From the NCBI GenBank assembly GCA_949289305.1, contig CASENB010000005.1, positions 57,179 to 121,178 on the forward strand: a stretch of DNA of 64,000 bases. The letters run 5' to 3'. The position numbers were made by a program, and so were the translations under genes. Shown here in pieces: positions 54,815 through 63,108 of the stretch. The notes under the pieces were generated by a model, which was not told where the DNA came from, did not search any database, and saw only the letters and a program-made list of their open reading frames with translations. The stretch is from an uncultured Spirochaetales bacterium. GTDB lineage: Bacteria; Spirochaetota; Spirochaetia; Sphaerochaetales; Sphaerochaetaceae. The stretch's first letter is position 1. Each line of letters begins with the position of its first letter.

Positions 54815-55726
54815 TCACAATACCATTAAAAGAACCGGTATAATAATTAATGAAAGAATTATTGAAGTAGTACTTACGAAACCTTCTAATTCCTGATTTC
54901 CATTTAACTCTTGGCAAAAAGCACCAGCGGCACTGCTAATTGGGGCAAATGCTGTAATAGCTGCTGCTTTTCGAATGTCATAGCTGAAGTCAGTCATGCA
55001 ATAGAAGAAGTATGCGATTGCACATGCAATTGCAAGCCTAAGTCCGTTAACGATTAAGACCTCTTTTAAGTTTTCCTTGCTGAATGTGAACTCAAACATT
55101 ATGCCAATCATAAACATTGCGATAATGCCGTTTGCAGGGCTAATTGATGCAGCAAAATCAAAGACAAAATCAGGCAATTTAATTCCAATAATTGAAAGAA
55201 CCATCATTGTCACATAAATAGTAAATGATGGTTTAGTAAAAACCGTCAGAAGGGATCTGGGAATGCTTCTACCCTCTTTTCTCCCATCGACTGCAAGTTC
55301 TGTAAATACCAGATTTCCGCCAACGCACATAAATGCGTTTCCCATATCAAAAAGACATGTAGAAACAGTCCCTATTGCGCCAAGAAAGCCAGAGACGAAC
55401 GGAAGAGTGAAGTTTCCTATATTGTATGCAGGAAGATTTAACATGTAGAAGATTCGCTGTTCTCGATTCTTACCTCTTGAGATTAAGTAGCCAATGCTTA
55501 TCATGATAATAGGAGAAATAAGTCCTACAAACGTCAGTAAAAGCATTGAAGCATTAAACTCATACGTTCTAAAAGAAACGAGGATCGCAGCAGGAAGCGT
55601 AATATTCATAATGATTCGCCCTAGCGTTTCTGCGTCGCTTCTCTTTAATACCCCAACCTTTTTCAATGCATAAGCAAGGGCTATCATGAGGAAAAAGAAT
55701 GACGCCCTTAAAATCACTTCAACCAT
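54815..55726 (-). CDS. AEC-family membrane transporter
   Basis: A 303-residue protein with about ten hydrophobic helices in the auxin-efflux-carrier arrangement: two halves of five, starting VILRASFFFLMIALAYALKKVG and with conserved NITLPAAIL (about residues 40-48) and LPAYNIGNFTLPFV (about 98-111). Members export or exchange organic acids such as malate. No partner gene indicates a substrate. Confidence 0.85.
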   Translation of the reverse strand: MVEVILRASFFFLMIALAYALKKVGVLKRSDAETLGRIIMNITLPAAILVSFRTYEFNASMLLLTFVGLISPIIMISIGYLISRGKNREQRIFYMLNLPAYNIGNFTLPFVSGFLGAIGTVSTCLFDMGNAFMCVGGNLVFTELAVDGRKEGRSIPRSLLTVFTKPSFTIYVTMMVLSIIGIKLPDFVFDFAASISPANGIIAMFMIGIMFEFTFSKENLKEVLIVNGLRLAIACAIAYFFYCMTDFSYDIRKAAAITAFAPISSAAGAFCQELNGNQELEGFVSTTSIILSLIIIPVLLMVL

Positions 55727-55824
55727 GGCTCCTCCGCACCCTTGGCATTATAATACAGCAAAAGGCAAAAAATAAAGCTCCCAAATCCCTTTGAGAGCTA
55801 CGATGGACAAGTATTTTTTAAATA

Positions 55825-56409
55825 TTAGAATTTGTAAGCAACTCCAGCTTTAACGCCCCATGGCATTATGTTAGCATCAAGATTATTTGAACTATTAAAT
55901 CCACCAGCAGAATAAGTATAAGTGTTCATAACATTATATCCAAGATCAACACCTGCAAATACTGCTAAGTATTCTACAGGTTCAATTTGGAATCGAGCTG
56001 AAGCAAGGAGAGCTAAATAGTGCAATCCTCCAGAAATGCCGTTATCACTCTCTCCATGATATTTATAGTTAATACCACCACCTACCAAGATATCGAAAAT
56101 ATCTCCAAGATCTATTTTGTAGTATGCAAGAAGGTCTACGCTAAGATAGGTTAGAGTGTCTCCCCTCTCAGGAATATAAAAATCCATTCCAAGAGCTGTG
56201 TTAAGTGCAAAATCCCCAAAATAGAAAAGTACATCAGCTTTTAATGGAACAAAATCCATTGTTGTAGGGTCACCTCCTTCAACATCTGAAAACTCCACCA
56301 ACTGATCAAATCCGCTAGAAAGTCCTAGCATAATTTCTGTATCACTTGCAGCAAAAGAAGATGCAAGAACAGAGAAAACCAATAATGTAATTAATAATAC
56401 TTTTTTCAT
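55825..56409 (-). CDS. Small outer-membrane beta-barrel protein
   Basis: A 194-residue protein with a signal peptide (MKKVLLITLLVFSVLASSFA) and a mature part of alternating strands (ALNTALGMDFYIPE, LDILVGGGINYKYHG-like ILVGGGINYKYHG), ending in GVKAGVAYKF. The terminal phenylalanine is the barrel-assembly signal of diderm bacteria. An eight-stranded barrel fits the length. It stands alone between the transporter gene and the two-component genes; whether they regulate it is unknown. Confidence 0.72.
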   Translation of the reverse strand: MKKVLLITLLVFSVLASSFAASDTEIMLGLSSGFDQLVEFSDVEGGDPTTMDFVPLKADVLFYFGDFALNTALGMDFYIPERGDTLTYLSVDLLAYYKIDLGDIFDILVGGGINYKYHGESDNGISGGLHYLALLASARFQIEPVEYLAVFAGVDLGYNVMNTYTYSAGGFNSSNNLDANIMPWGVKAGVAYKF

Positions 56410-56472
56410 AACCTCTCCAAAAATGCCACCGTATATTACATTATAACATATTTGTAGTTAAAAGGTTACATT

Positions 56473-57708
56473 TCAGTATTTTTTAACTGGAAGCTGGACA
56501 ATAATATCCATCACTCCTATTTCAATCTCTTTTGCCTCAATCTCTCCCTTATGGTTTTCAACTATGGCCTTTGCTATGGCTAGACCTATTCCAAATCCGT
56601 TCTTATCACTGCTTCTAGAGCTGTCAGCTCTGTAAAAACGATCGAAAAGGCAATCGAGGTTTTCAAGGTTCTTCCTATCCGTCTTATTTTGAACGCTTAA
56701 AGTGCAATAGTTCTTATTCTCTTTTAAATCGACATATATCTTCGATTCTTTCGTACTGTATTTCAATGCATTATCTAAGAGTATATATACAAGGCGTTCA
56801 AGCTCAGATCCGATTCCGATAACTTCGATAATGTCTTTATCGATTGATAACGCAATCTCTTTTCCTTCGCTTTTATAAAGCGCTGAAAAGGAAGATGCGA
56901 CGTCTTTTACTATGTCAGAAAAAGGAAGCGCGATCATATCCGACTCCTGCTCTTCCTCCATTTTTGAAAGGAAGATAAGATCATTAGTCAAGTGCGTAAG
57001 ACGGTCTATCTGTTTCTTTATATCGTCGCTCCATTCGCTCCTGCCTTTTTCAAGTTCCAGAACTTCGCAGTCCGCACCGATTATTGCAAGTGGCGTCTTT
57101 ATCTCATGGCCGGCATCTGTTATGAACCTTCTCTGTTTTTCGTAGCTTTTTATAATTGGCTTTATGATGCGACGCGAAAAGATCTTAACAAGAACCAATA
57201 CGGATATTATTCCTCCTAGCGCTGCTAATATCATGAAGATTATGGCTGAGGCAAATGCGCTGAAAGACTCCCTGATGCTTAAAAAGTATATGCTCTCCCC
57301 GCTTTTATAATATCTATACAGATTTATAAATCCCCTCTCATCATCTTGCTTATATAACGTTCTTGCTGATCTGATTATCTGATTTTTTGTCGCTTCATCC
57401 CATTCTGAAAAATTTATGAACTCGATGTTTTCGTCACTGTCAAAACGTATTGCAATAACAGAGTGGAAATTAAAAGGGCCTATGACCGGATTAGCAAACT
57501 CATCTCTGCCTCTTGCCGGCGGCGGAGGATAAATGTACTCGAACTCCTTGTCCATATTTATTTTTGAAAATGCGGTAAGGGTGTCGTCCGCCCTTCTCAA
57601 CATATGGGAAAAGCTTAAAACCGCAACGCATATAATTACTACCGACAGTACTAAGGTTAGCGATATCGTAGTGACTTTTAAAAGCTTGTTTTCAAGCTTC
57701 TCTACCAT
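56473..57708 (-). CDS. Sensor histidine kinase
   Basis: A 411-residue membrane kinase. Two membrane helices (about residues 10-30 and 155-175) enclose a sensor domain. The phospho-accepting H box is DAGHEIKTPLAI (about 200-211); the ATPase domain has the N box LLDNALKYS (about 312-320), the G box GFGIGLAIAKAIVENH and an F box FDRFYRADSS. I start it at ATG 57708 (MVEKLENKLL), 17 bp inside the end of the regulator gene; the frame reaches further upstream only by running through that gene. It pairs with the response regulator. The signal is unknown. Confidence 0.9.
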   Translation of the reverse strand: MVEKLENKLLKVTTISLTLVLSVVIICVAVLSFSHMLRRADDTLTAFSKINMDKEFEYIYPPPPARGRDEFANPVIGPFNFHSVIAIRFDSDENIEFINFSEWDEATKNQIIRSARTLYKQDDERGFINLYRYYKSGESIYFLSIRESFSAFASAIIFMILAALGGIISVLVLVKIFSRRIIKPIIKSYEKQRRFITDAGHEIKTPLAIIGADCEVLELEKGRSEWSDDIKKQIDRLTHLTNDLIFLSKMEEEQESDMIALPFSDIVKDVASSFSALYKSEGKEIALSIDKDIIEVIGIGSELERLVYILLDNALKYSTKESKIYVDLKENKNYCTLSVQNKTDRKNLENLDCLFDRFYRADSSRSSDKNGFGIGLAIAKAIVENHKGEIEAKEIEIGVMDIIVQLPVKKY

Positions 57709-58378
57709 TTGGACACTCCAGATAATATCCTGCGTTTCTTGCCGCCTTGATTTCAACATCGGACGACATGCTAGTAAGCTTCTTTCTTAGATATGAAATA
57801 TAAACCCATACCAGAGAAACGTCAGCATTGGATTCATAGCCCCAGATATGTTCTATAAGACGCTCTGTGCTGATAATCTCACCAGGACGTCTAAAGAAAA
57901 GTTCGGCAATCTGGAACTCTTTGTTTGTCAAACGGAATGAAGATTTGTTAGTAGAGATCTCGTAACTTTTCAAATCAAGCTTTGTGTTCCCTCTTATTAT
58001 CACAGAAGAGTCTTCTTGATCCTTTACTCTTGTCAGCGCTCTTATTCTTGCAAGAAGCTCCTTAGGGGCAAACGGCTTTGACAGATAATCATTTGCACCG
58101 CTATCAAGGCCTAGCACCTTATCATCGACCTCGGCCTTTGCAGATAGAATCAATATAGGAACGTCAATGCCATTTTTTCTGACTTTCTTTATAACCCCTA
58201 TGCCGTCAAGACCCGGAATCATTAGATCTAAAATTACAGCATCATATTTAGTGCCGGTAATAAATGTAACGGCATCATCTCCATTATAAACTACATCAAC
58301 ACTGTATTTGCTGTTCTCCAATATCGCCTTTAAAGCCTTTGCTAACGATTTTTCATCTTCGACAATTAAAATCTTCAT
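57692..58378 (-). CDS. OmpR-family response regulator
   Basis: A 228-residue regulator. The receiver domain (residues 1-120) has the acidic pair ED, the phosphorylated aspartate in AVILDLMIPGLDG (about 51) and the lysine in SKPFAPKELLARI. The DNA-binding winged helix (about 130-225) has LTNKEFQIAELFFRRPGEIISTERLIEHIWG and VSLVWVYISYLRKKL. It is transcribed with the histidine kinase gene, whose start it overlaps. Confidence 0.93.
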   Translation of the reverse strand: MKILIVEDEKSLAKALKAILENSKYSVDVVYNGDDAVTFITGTKYDAVILDLMIPGLDGIGVIKKVRKNGIDVPILILSAKAEVDDKVLGLDSGANDYLSKPFAPKELLARIRALTRVKDQEDSSVIIRGNTKLDLKSYEISTNKSSFRLTNKEFQIAELFFRRPGEIISTERLIEHIWGYESNADVSLVWVYISYLRKKLTSMSSDVEIKAARNAGYYLECPNGREA

Positions 58379-58953
58379 GTTCTGATTATGACATAAAGAC
58401 GAAAAAATACGGAGTAATCTAAAAGTCTTATCAATGAATTTTATGTTAAAAATTATGCTGTTAATAAAAAAATTGCAATTCTTTAAATTCTGCTTAAGGT
58501 TTAGCTATTATTATAAAATCAGAAAAGTTGATTAGTCTGCTGCAGAGACCCATCCTTCTTTCAAATATCCTTTGCAGTAGACGCTTTTTAAGAAAAACAC
58601 AGCATAGCTGCGTTTGTTATACATTTTATTTTTTAACTACCCCTCGGCTCTTGGAAACAAGAGCCACTTTTTCATAAAGGCTCTTTCAGCATCGACAAGA
58701 GATAGCTATAAGGAAAAAACTGAAATGAAAATGTTTTCCTAGCAATGCAGATGCATGAAAAATGAATTAAATATGCCTGTTTTCACTGAATTTTTTTTCA
58801 GTCGCTCGTAGTTTTTAAGTAAAAATACATAAATAATGGGCTATTTTTTATCTTTTAAGCAAAATTTTTACAGAAAACCACTATTATTGCCCTTCACCTC
58901 TTGTGATATTCTATTAACATGGAATTAACAGATAATTCACATTCGGAGATATC
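58379..58953. other. Intergenic region with an isolated strong hairpin
   Basis: About 575 bp with no protein gene. At 58646-58665 GGCTCTTG and CAAGAGCC form a perfect 8-bp stem with a GAAA tetraloop, followed by ACTTTTTC on the plus strand, which looks like a terminator without a gene. A second, weaker stem (ACTGAA/TTCAGT) lies at about 58783. The 200 bp before the first hairpin could encode a small RNA. Confidence 0.45.
58646..58672 (+). terminator. Orphan terminator-like hairpin
   Basis: A perfect 8-bp stem with a GAAA loop is followed by ACTTTTT. No coding sequence ends upstream on the plus strand, so it may end a small RNA, or end a leader of the phosphate transporter gene that starts at 58954. 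Confidence 0.6.
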
Positions 58954-60006
58954 GTGGACGTAACATTTTCGTATTTTATTTCTGAGATCTTCTCAACCCC
59001 GATGCTCTTTATTTCGGCGTTCCTTACTCTTGCTGTTATCTTCGTAAACGGCTGGACGGATGCACCTAATGCCATTGCAACCTGCATTACGACACGCTGC
59101 TTATCGACAAGAAAAGCAATAATGCTCAGCGCGGTATTTAATTTCTTCGGGGTGTTCATAATGACGCATATAAACGCAAGCGTCGCATCTACCATATCAA
59201 ACATGGTAGATTTCGGAACTAACACGAATGATGCTCTTGTCGCACTTTCCGCTGCATTATTTTCAATCGTAGTATATTCGACAGCAGCCTCTCGGCTCGG
59301 AATTCCAACGAGCGAAAGCCACTCTCTTATAGCAGGACTTACAGGGGCGGCTATTGCAACGCAAAACGGACTAAGCGGAATAAACGGCAATGAATGGATT
59401 AAGGTCATATATGGTCTTTTCGCATCGCTGTTTCTAGGATTTTTCGTCGGTTATGTAATTTCCAAAACCGTTGCATTCCTTTTCAGAAGCATAGAAAGGA
59501 GAAAAGCAAACGTATTCTTCAGATACGCGCAGATAGTCGGAGCCGCATCAATGAGCTTCATGCACGGAGCGCAGGATGGACAGAAGTTTATCGGAGTGCT
59601 TTTCCTTGCAATAGGTTTCTCAAACGGAATGACAAGCGTGGAAGGCGTACTTATTCCCGTCTGGCTGATGCTTCTCTGCTCAATTGTAATGGCGGTAGGA
59701 ACTAGCGTAGGAGGAGAAAAGATCATAAAGAGCGTCGGAATGGACATGGTCAAACTTGAAAAATACCAGGGATTTTCTGCAGATATTTCAGCATCAATCT
59801 GCTTACTTCTCTCATCTATTTTCGGAATACCGGTATCGACGACACACACTAAAACAAGCGCAATCATGGGAGTCGGAGCGGCAAGAAGGCTCTCTGCAAT
59901 AAACTTTTCAGTAGTAAAGGACATGGTGCTTACATGGATATTCACATTCCCAGGCTGCGGCATCATAAGCTTTTTAATGGCTAAGTTATTTATGTTGATT
60001 TTCTAA
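58954..60006 (+). CDS. pit: PiT-family inorganic phosphate transporter
   Basis: A 350-residue integral membrane protein, mostly helix. The two inverted-repeat signatures of the family are visible: NGWTDAPNAIATCITTRCL (about residues 30-48) and MHGAQDGQKFIG (about 199-210), as well as GIPTSESHSLIAGLTGAA and GIPVSTTHTKTSAIMGVG. It imports phosphate with a cation. The start is GTG 58954, with CGGAG upstream. A PhoU-like DUF47 gene follows 11 bp later, a standard pair. Confidence 0.9.
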   Translation: MDVTFSYFISEIFSTPMLFISAFLTLAVIFVNGWTDAPNAIATCITTRCLSTRKAIMLSAVFNFFGVFIMTHINASVASTISNMVDFGTNTNDALVALSAALFSIVVYSTAASRLGIPTSESHSLIAGLTGAAIATQNGLSGINGNEWIKVIYGLFASLFLGFFVGYVISKTVAFLFRSIERRKANVFFRYAQIVGAASMSFMHGAQDGQKFIGVLFLAIGFSNGMTSVEGVLIPVWLMLLCSIVMAVGTSVGGEKIIKSVGMDMVKLEKYQGFSADISASICLLLSSIFGIPVSTTHTKTSAIMGVGAARRLSAINFSVVKDMVLTWIFTFPGCGIISFLMAKLFMLIF

Positions 60007-60017
60007 GGAGTCAAAAA

Positions 60018-60638
60018 ATGAAAAAACAAGATTCTTTCTATTTCGATAATTTCAAAACTTGTGCTGAATACTCATTGAAAGCTGCAAAGCTTTTAGACGA
60101 GATAATGATAAAATTCAGCAAAGATACAATCAAGGAATATGTTGACAGAATGCATGAGATAGAGCATGAGGCCGATACAAAAAAACATGAGATGCTATCG
60201 GTTCTGTTAAAAGCTTTCATGACGCCTATCGAAAGGGATGATATCCTCCTACTCTCATCATGCCTCGATGAAGTGACCGATAAAATCGAAGATGTTGCGC
60301 TTCGCATGTACTGCAACAACATCGAAACGGTTTTTGAACCGGCGAAGGCTCTTGTAAAAGTCGTTATCGAGAGCTGCGAAGAAATGTTGAGAATGCTAGA
60401 TGAATTCAAAAACTTTAAGAAGTCGAAAACACTGCATCAACACATCATCAGAATCAACACTCTTGAAGAGGAAGGCGACAAGCTATTTATAGATGGGCTT
60501 AGAGAACTTCACACGAAAGAATGCGATCCAGTTAAAATAATCACATGGAGAGAGATTCTGATATATCTTGAAAAATGCACGGATGCGACAGAACACGTTG
60601 CAGACGTCTGTGAAAGGGTAATAATGACAAATACATGA
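60018..60638 (+). CDS. PhoU-like DUF47 protein, partner of the phosphate transporter
   Basis: A 206-residue all-helical protein of the DUF47 family, related to PhoU. PhoU-type metal-binding motifs are visible as HEIEHEADTKKHEM (about residues 45-58), plus DEVTDKIEDVALRMY (about 80-94), and a third pair in NTLEEEGDKLF. It lies directly after pit and probably tunes phosphate uptake. Two consecutive hairpins follow, the first with a T-tract. Confidence 0.88.
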   Translation: MKKQDSFYFDNFKTCAEYSLKAAKLLDEIMIKFSKDTIKEYVDRMHEIEHEADTKKHEMLSVLLKAFMTPIERDDILLLSSCLDEVTDKIEDVALRMYCNNIETVFEPAKALVKVVIESCEEMLRMLDEFKNFKKSKTLHQHIIRINTLEEEGDKLFIDGLRELHTKECDPVKIITWREILIYLEKCTDATEHVADVCERVIMTNT

Positions 60639-60641
60639 TAA

Positions 60642-60702
60642 GGGGCCTTGAAAAGGCCTCTTTTACTTGCAAAAGCCCATCGGGATTAAAGGCTCGATGG
60701 GC
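60642..60702 (+). terminator. Two tandem hairpins after the DUF47 gene
   Basis: First, GGGGCCTT/AAGGCCTC (60642-60660) with TTTT after it. Second, GCCCATCG (60675-60682) with CGATGGGC (60695-60702), followed by an A-rich run. The first is a good rho-independent terminator. The second is also part of the HPr-like remnant. Confidence 0.7.
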
Positions 60703-60820
60703 AGAAAAAATGCAAGCGCAATTGGTTTACGCATTAAATTATGCGGACTTTAAAATAAAACTGATAAATACATCATTCGCTTACAATATAGATCTTGAAG
60801 GCTTATGGGAGACTACGGAG
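60661..60820 (+). pseudogene. Possible degenerate HPr-like remnant
   Basis: One frame reads FTCKSPSGLKARWAEKMQAQ, then FKIKLINTSFAYNIDLEGLW. This has the shape of phosphocarrier HPr (V-x-(N/S)PxGLHARPA...FxSxIxL...SIxGLL), but the active histidine and proline are replaced (GLKARWA), the C-terminal third is missing, and no proper start is seen (the frame upstream crosses the terminator of the DUF47 gene). If real, it is a broken HPr paralogue; the match rests on about 50 residues. Confidence 0.3.
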
Positions 60821-61379
60821 TCATCCCGTCAGTTTCCTGATCCTCTTCCATATAGAAATCAGAATATTCAGGATCGCTCCAGATCGCAGTGTCCTCATAA
60901 GAGTAAAGAATGTTCTCCAAATTAGCAAAAACAGTATTTAGTATTTCAATTATAGAAGAAGCCTTATCGGGACTTAAATCGTCAAAATCCTTTTCCATGA
61001 AATACTCGACCATTTCATCGCAAGAAGAAATAAAGCTTTCTGTTCTATCCTGAATCTCTTCTTTTAAGTCTTTAATCTCCTTCTTTTCCTTCTTTCCTAG
61101 GTCTTTAAGCCTTGGAAGCAAAGATATCCAGCTGTAGTTGTCAGATATATCTGAAAGCATGCAGTCCAAAAAGACCATAGCGCAAGACGTCCTCTTATAT
61201 AGCGATGAAAGAGAAAGAAAGTCATCGGCATTCAGCGAATCATTTTCCAAATACTTTCCAAGTTCATCATCCAGATCTGACATCATGGAAAAAAGCGCTT
61301 TAAAAGCATCTGATGTGCTTTCTAAAATATAATTATATCGATCTTGAGCCAAATCCATAATAGTAATATCTTTTTTCAT
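60813..61379 (-). CDS. Helical protein of unknown function (third of a group of three)
   Basis: A 188-residue acidic protein predicted to be nearly all helix, with stretches of heptad character (LKDLGKKEKKEIKDLKEEIQDRTESF). No signal peptide, membrane segment or known motif. The tail (DPEYSDFYMEEDQETDG) is very acidic. It lies 7 bp behind the second member, and an unlinked ribosome-binding site (GAGGGT) precedes its start. The three look like a co-transcribed set of similar size and composition, possibly distant paralogues. I do not recognise the family. Confidence 0.6.
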   Translation of the reverse strand: MKKDITIMDLAQDRYNYILESTSDAFKALFSMMSDLDDELGKYLENDSLNADDFLSLSSLYKRTSCAMVFLDCMLSDISDNYSWISLLPRLKDLGKKEKKEIKDLKEEIQDRTESFISSCDEMVEYFMEKDFDDLSPDKASSIIEILNTVFANLENILYSYEDTAIWSDPEYSDFYMEEDQETDGMTP

Positions 61380-61386
61380 AACACCC

Positions 61387-61881
61387 TCACAAATTTTGGT
61401 ATTTCTTTTTTATATCAAGTAAAAGACTTTTAATGTTTACAAGGTATGAAGCAATGTTCTTATTGTAAACTTCCTGATCGGAAGTATCGATGCCTTCATT
61501 GAAATACTTACATAAATCAAGCGCATCCTGCAATAAAGCGTCATACTTCTTATATGTTTCATAACCGAACTTATCAAGAAGCACCCTGCTCTCCTCTTGA
61601 ATGCTTTCAAGCATCGCTGTCTTCTCAACAATTTCAAAAAGCTCGTCTATTCTTCTAATAGAAAGTTCTATCGCGCTAAACGGACTGAATAACGCCGTAT
61701 GGATTCCTGAAAGACGGAATACAGCCTCTTCTCCGCTTTTATGGATATCGTCGTTAAGGCTTGCTTCCAGATAATCAATCAAATCTACGCTTCCAGATAT
61801 TATCACGCCTGCAGCATCTTCAATTTTTTTAAGAATGAAATCACAATAGTCTTTCGCACCTATACTTTTTTTCATAAGCAA
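61387..61881 (-). CDS. Helical protein of unknown function (second of three)
   Basis: A 164-residue protein, all helix by inspection, without signal or membrane segment. It begins MKKSIGAKDYCDFILKKIEDAAG after an optional upstream start and ends in a lysine-rich helix (NIKSLLLDIKKKYQNL). Its arrangement (short N-terminus, three to five long amphipathic helices) resembles its two neighbours. The gap to the next gene is 7 bp. Confidence 0.6.
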   Translation of the reverse strand: MLMKKSIGAKDYCDFILKKIEDAAGVIISGSVDLIDYLEASLNDDIHKSGEEAVFRLSGIHTALFSPFSAIELSIRRIDELFEIVEKTAMLESIQEESRVLLDKFGYETYKKYDALLQDALDLCKYFNEGIDTSDQEVYNKNIASYLVNIKSLLLDIKKKYQNL

Positions 61882-61917
61882 ATTTTAGCATGCGTGCGCA
61901 TTATAAGAAAGAAATAT

Positions 61918-62418
61918 CTAAAAGTTTTTGCCTCCTTGGAAAACGAAATTGGAATTCAATGTGTTAATTGTTTTATCTATGTAAGAAAAAACCAGTGAAT
62001 CTAGAGAAGAGTTCAGACTAGAGAATGTTGAGAAAAAGTCGTCCTTTATCTCATTCAGCTTATCAAGACTTTTTTCTAACGTTTCATTTTTCAATGACTT
62101 GCACTCGCTAATTATCTCAGATTTCTCATCATCTTTCAGACTATCAAGTCTTGAAATCATGTCGATACTGTAATCTAGTGCATCACAAGATGACAAATCC
62201 CTATCCAAGAGAGTAAAAATAAGCACTAGGTCATTATATTGCCTGAGTGCAAGAGAAAGGGAGTCTGGACTATTGCTACCTATGATCTCTATAGAGCTTT
62301 TCATATCGGAAAGGGCGTTATATAAAATGCCAACATCATCCTGAACCCTTTTAACAGCGGATCCCTTTTCATATATCAAATTATTTACAACGCTAATAAT
62401 ATCTGTCTCTTTATCCAT
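61918..62418 (-). CDS. Helical protein of unknown function (first of three)
   Basis: A 166-residue protein of long amphipathic helices (DKETDIISVVNNLIYEKGSAVKRVQDD onwards; KDDFFSTFSSLNSSLDSLVFSYIDK near the end). I start it at ATG 62418 (MDKETDI); the frame runs nine codons further without a ribosome-binding site. It lies 36 bp before the second member and diverges from the membrane-anchored gene at 62491. No family is recognised. Confidence 0.55.
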   Translation of the reverse strand: MDKETDIISVVNNLIYEKGSAVKRVQDDVGILYNALSDMKSSIEIIGSNSPDSLSLALRQYNDLVLIFTLLDRDLSSCDALDYSIDMISRLDSLKDDEKSEIISECKSLKNETLEKSLDKLNEIKDDFFSTFSSLNSSLDSLVFSYIDKTINTLNSNFVFQGGKNF

Positions 62419-62490
62419 AACAAAAAGATAATATGAAAAATGCAAATAGACAGCATAAAAAACTCTTATTATATTGAATGAGGAGTTATT

Positions 62491-63081
62491 ATGCCTGAAA
62501 ATGTTGTAAATATAATTATTTTTGCGCTTCTTTTGCTTATTGTAATTCTATTTGCCTTATATAGAAGACATAAAAGCAAAAAAGAAAGAATTTCCGAAGA
62601 GACCTTCCTTGAAGAAAAGAGTCTTGAAAAGAAAAGAAGATTAAGCATAAGCGATGAAGAAAAAAACGCCATATATAAAGAAGTAATGAAAGAGCGTGAT
62701 CTATTTTTAAAAGACGCAGAGGCAAAATACGACTGCGCATTCCACCCTTTTGACGACTTTACCTATATAAGTGAAAATAAAACATCCCCTCGACTTATAA
62801 AAAAGAACATCGGATTTTACCGCATTCCTAAAAAGACTGAGAAAATAGCAGCTTTCTTTTTCAAAAATGATATGGAGTATGAAAAGATCAATGCAATAAC
62901 GCTGAACATCAACGGAACCGTATCAAGAAGATTCGAAGGATTTAAAGAGTATATGAAAGCCCGCTATTTCGATATAAAAGAAGGAGATCTTATAACGATC
63001 GAAATAGAGATAGACGAAGACAAGGATTTTGTTCTTAATTCGTTTGGTGTTTTAGTCTTAAAGAGCAAGGAGAATAATTAA
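62491..63081 (+). CDS. Membrane-anchored protein of unknown function
   Basis: A 196-residue protein with one N-terminal membrane helix (NVVNIIIFALLLLIVILFALY, about residues 4-24), a charged coiled segment (about 25-80) and a C-terminal domain with repeated short strands (INAITLNINGTVSRRFEGF, DLITIEIEIDEDKDF). The C-terminal domain should lie in the cytoplasm. GAGGAG precedes the start. It is divergent from the three helical proteins with a 72-bp gap, so the four may share control. No family is recognised. Confidence 0.6.
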   Translation: MPENVVNIIIFALLLLIVILFALYRRHKSKKERISEETFLEEKSLEKKRRLSISDEEKNAIYKEVMKERDLFLKDAEAKYDCAFHPFDDFTYISENKTSPRLIKKNIGFYRIPKKTEKIAAFFFKNDMEYEKINAITLNINGTVSRRFEGFKEYMKARYFDIKEGDLITIEIEIDEDKDFVLNSFGVLVLKSKENN

Positions 63082-63084
63082 AAT

Positions 63085-63104
63085 GGGCTGCAAACGCAGC
63101 CCTA
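63085..63104 (-). terminator. Terminator of the TRAP transporter gene
   Basis: GGGCTGC and GCAGCCC form a perfect 7-bp stem with an AAAC loop, followed on the minus strand by ATTTTAATT. It lies between two convergent genes and may serve both. Confidence 0.75.
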
Positions 63105-63108
63105 AATA

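Noticed and set aside
58379..58953. A known riboswitch before the phosphate transporter gene
   Set aside because: Apart from the hairpins I could not match any riboswitch core by eye.
60635..60925. Plus-strand open frame overlapping the DUF47 stop
   Set aside because: Its first residues are the terminator hairpin and its end overlaps a convergent gene; only the middle resembles HPr, so it is kept as a remnant, not a gene.
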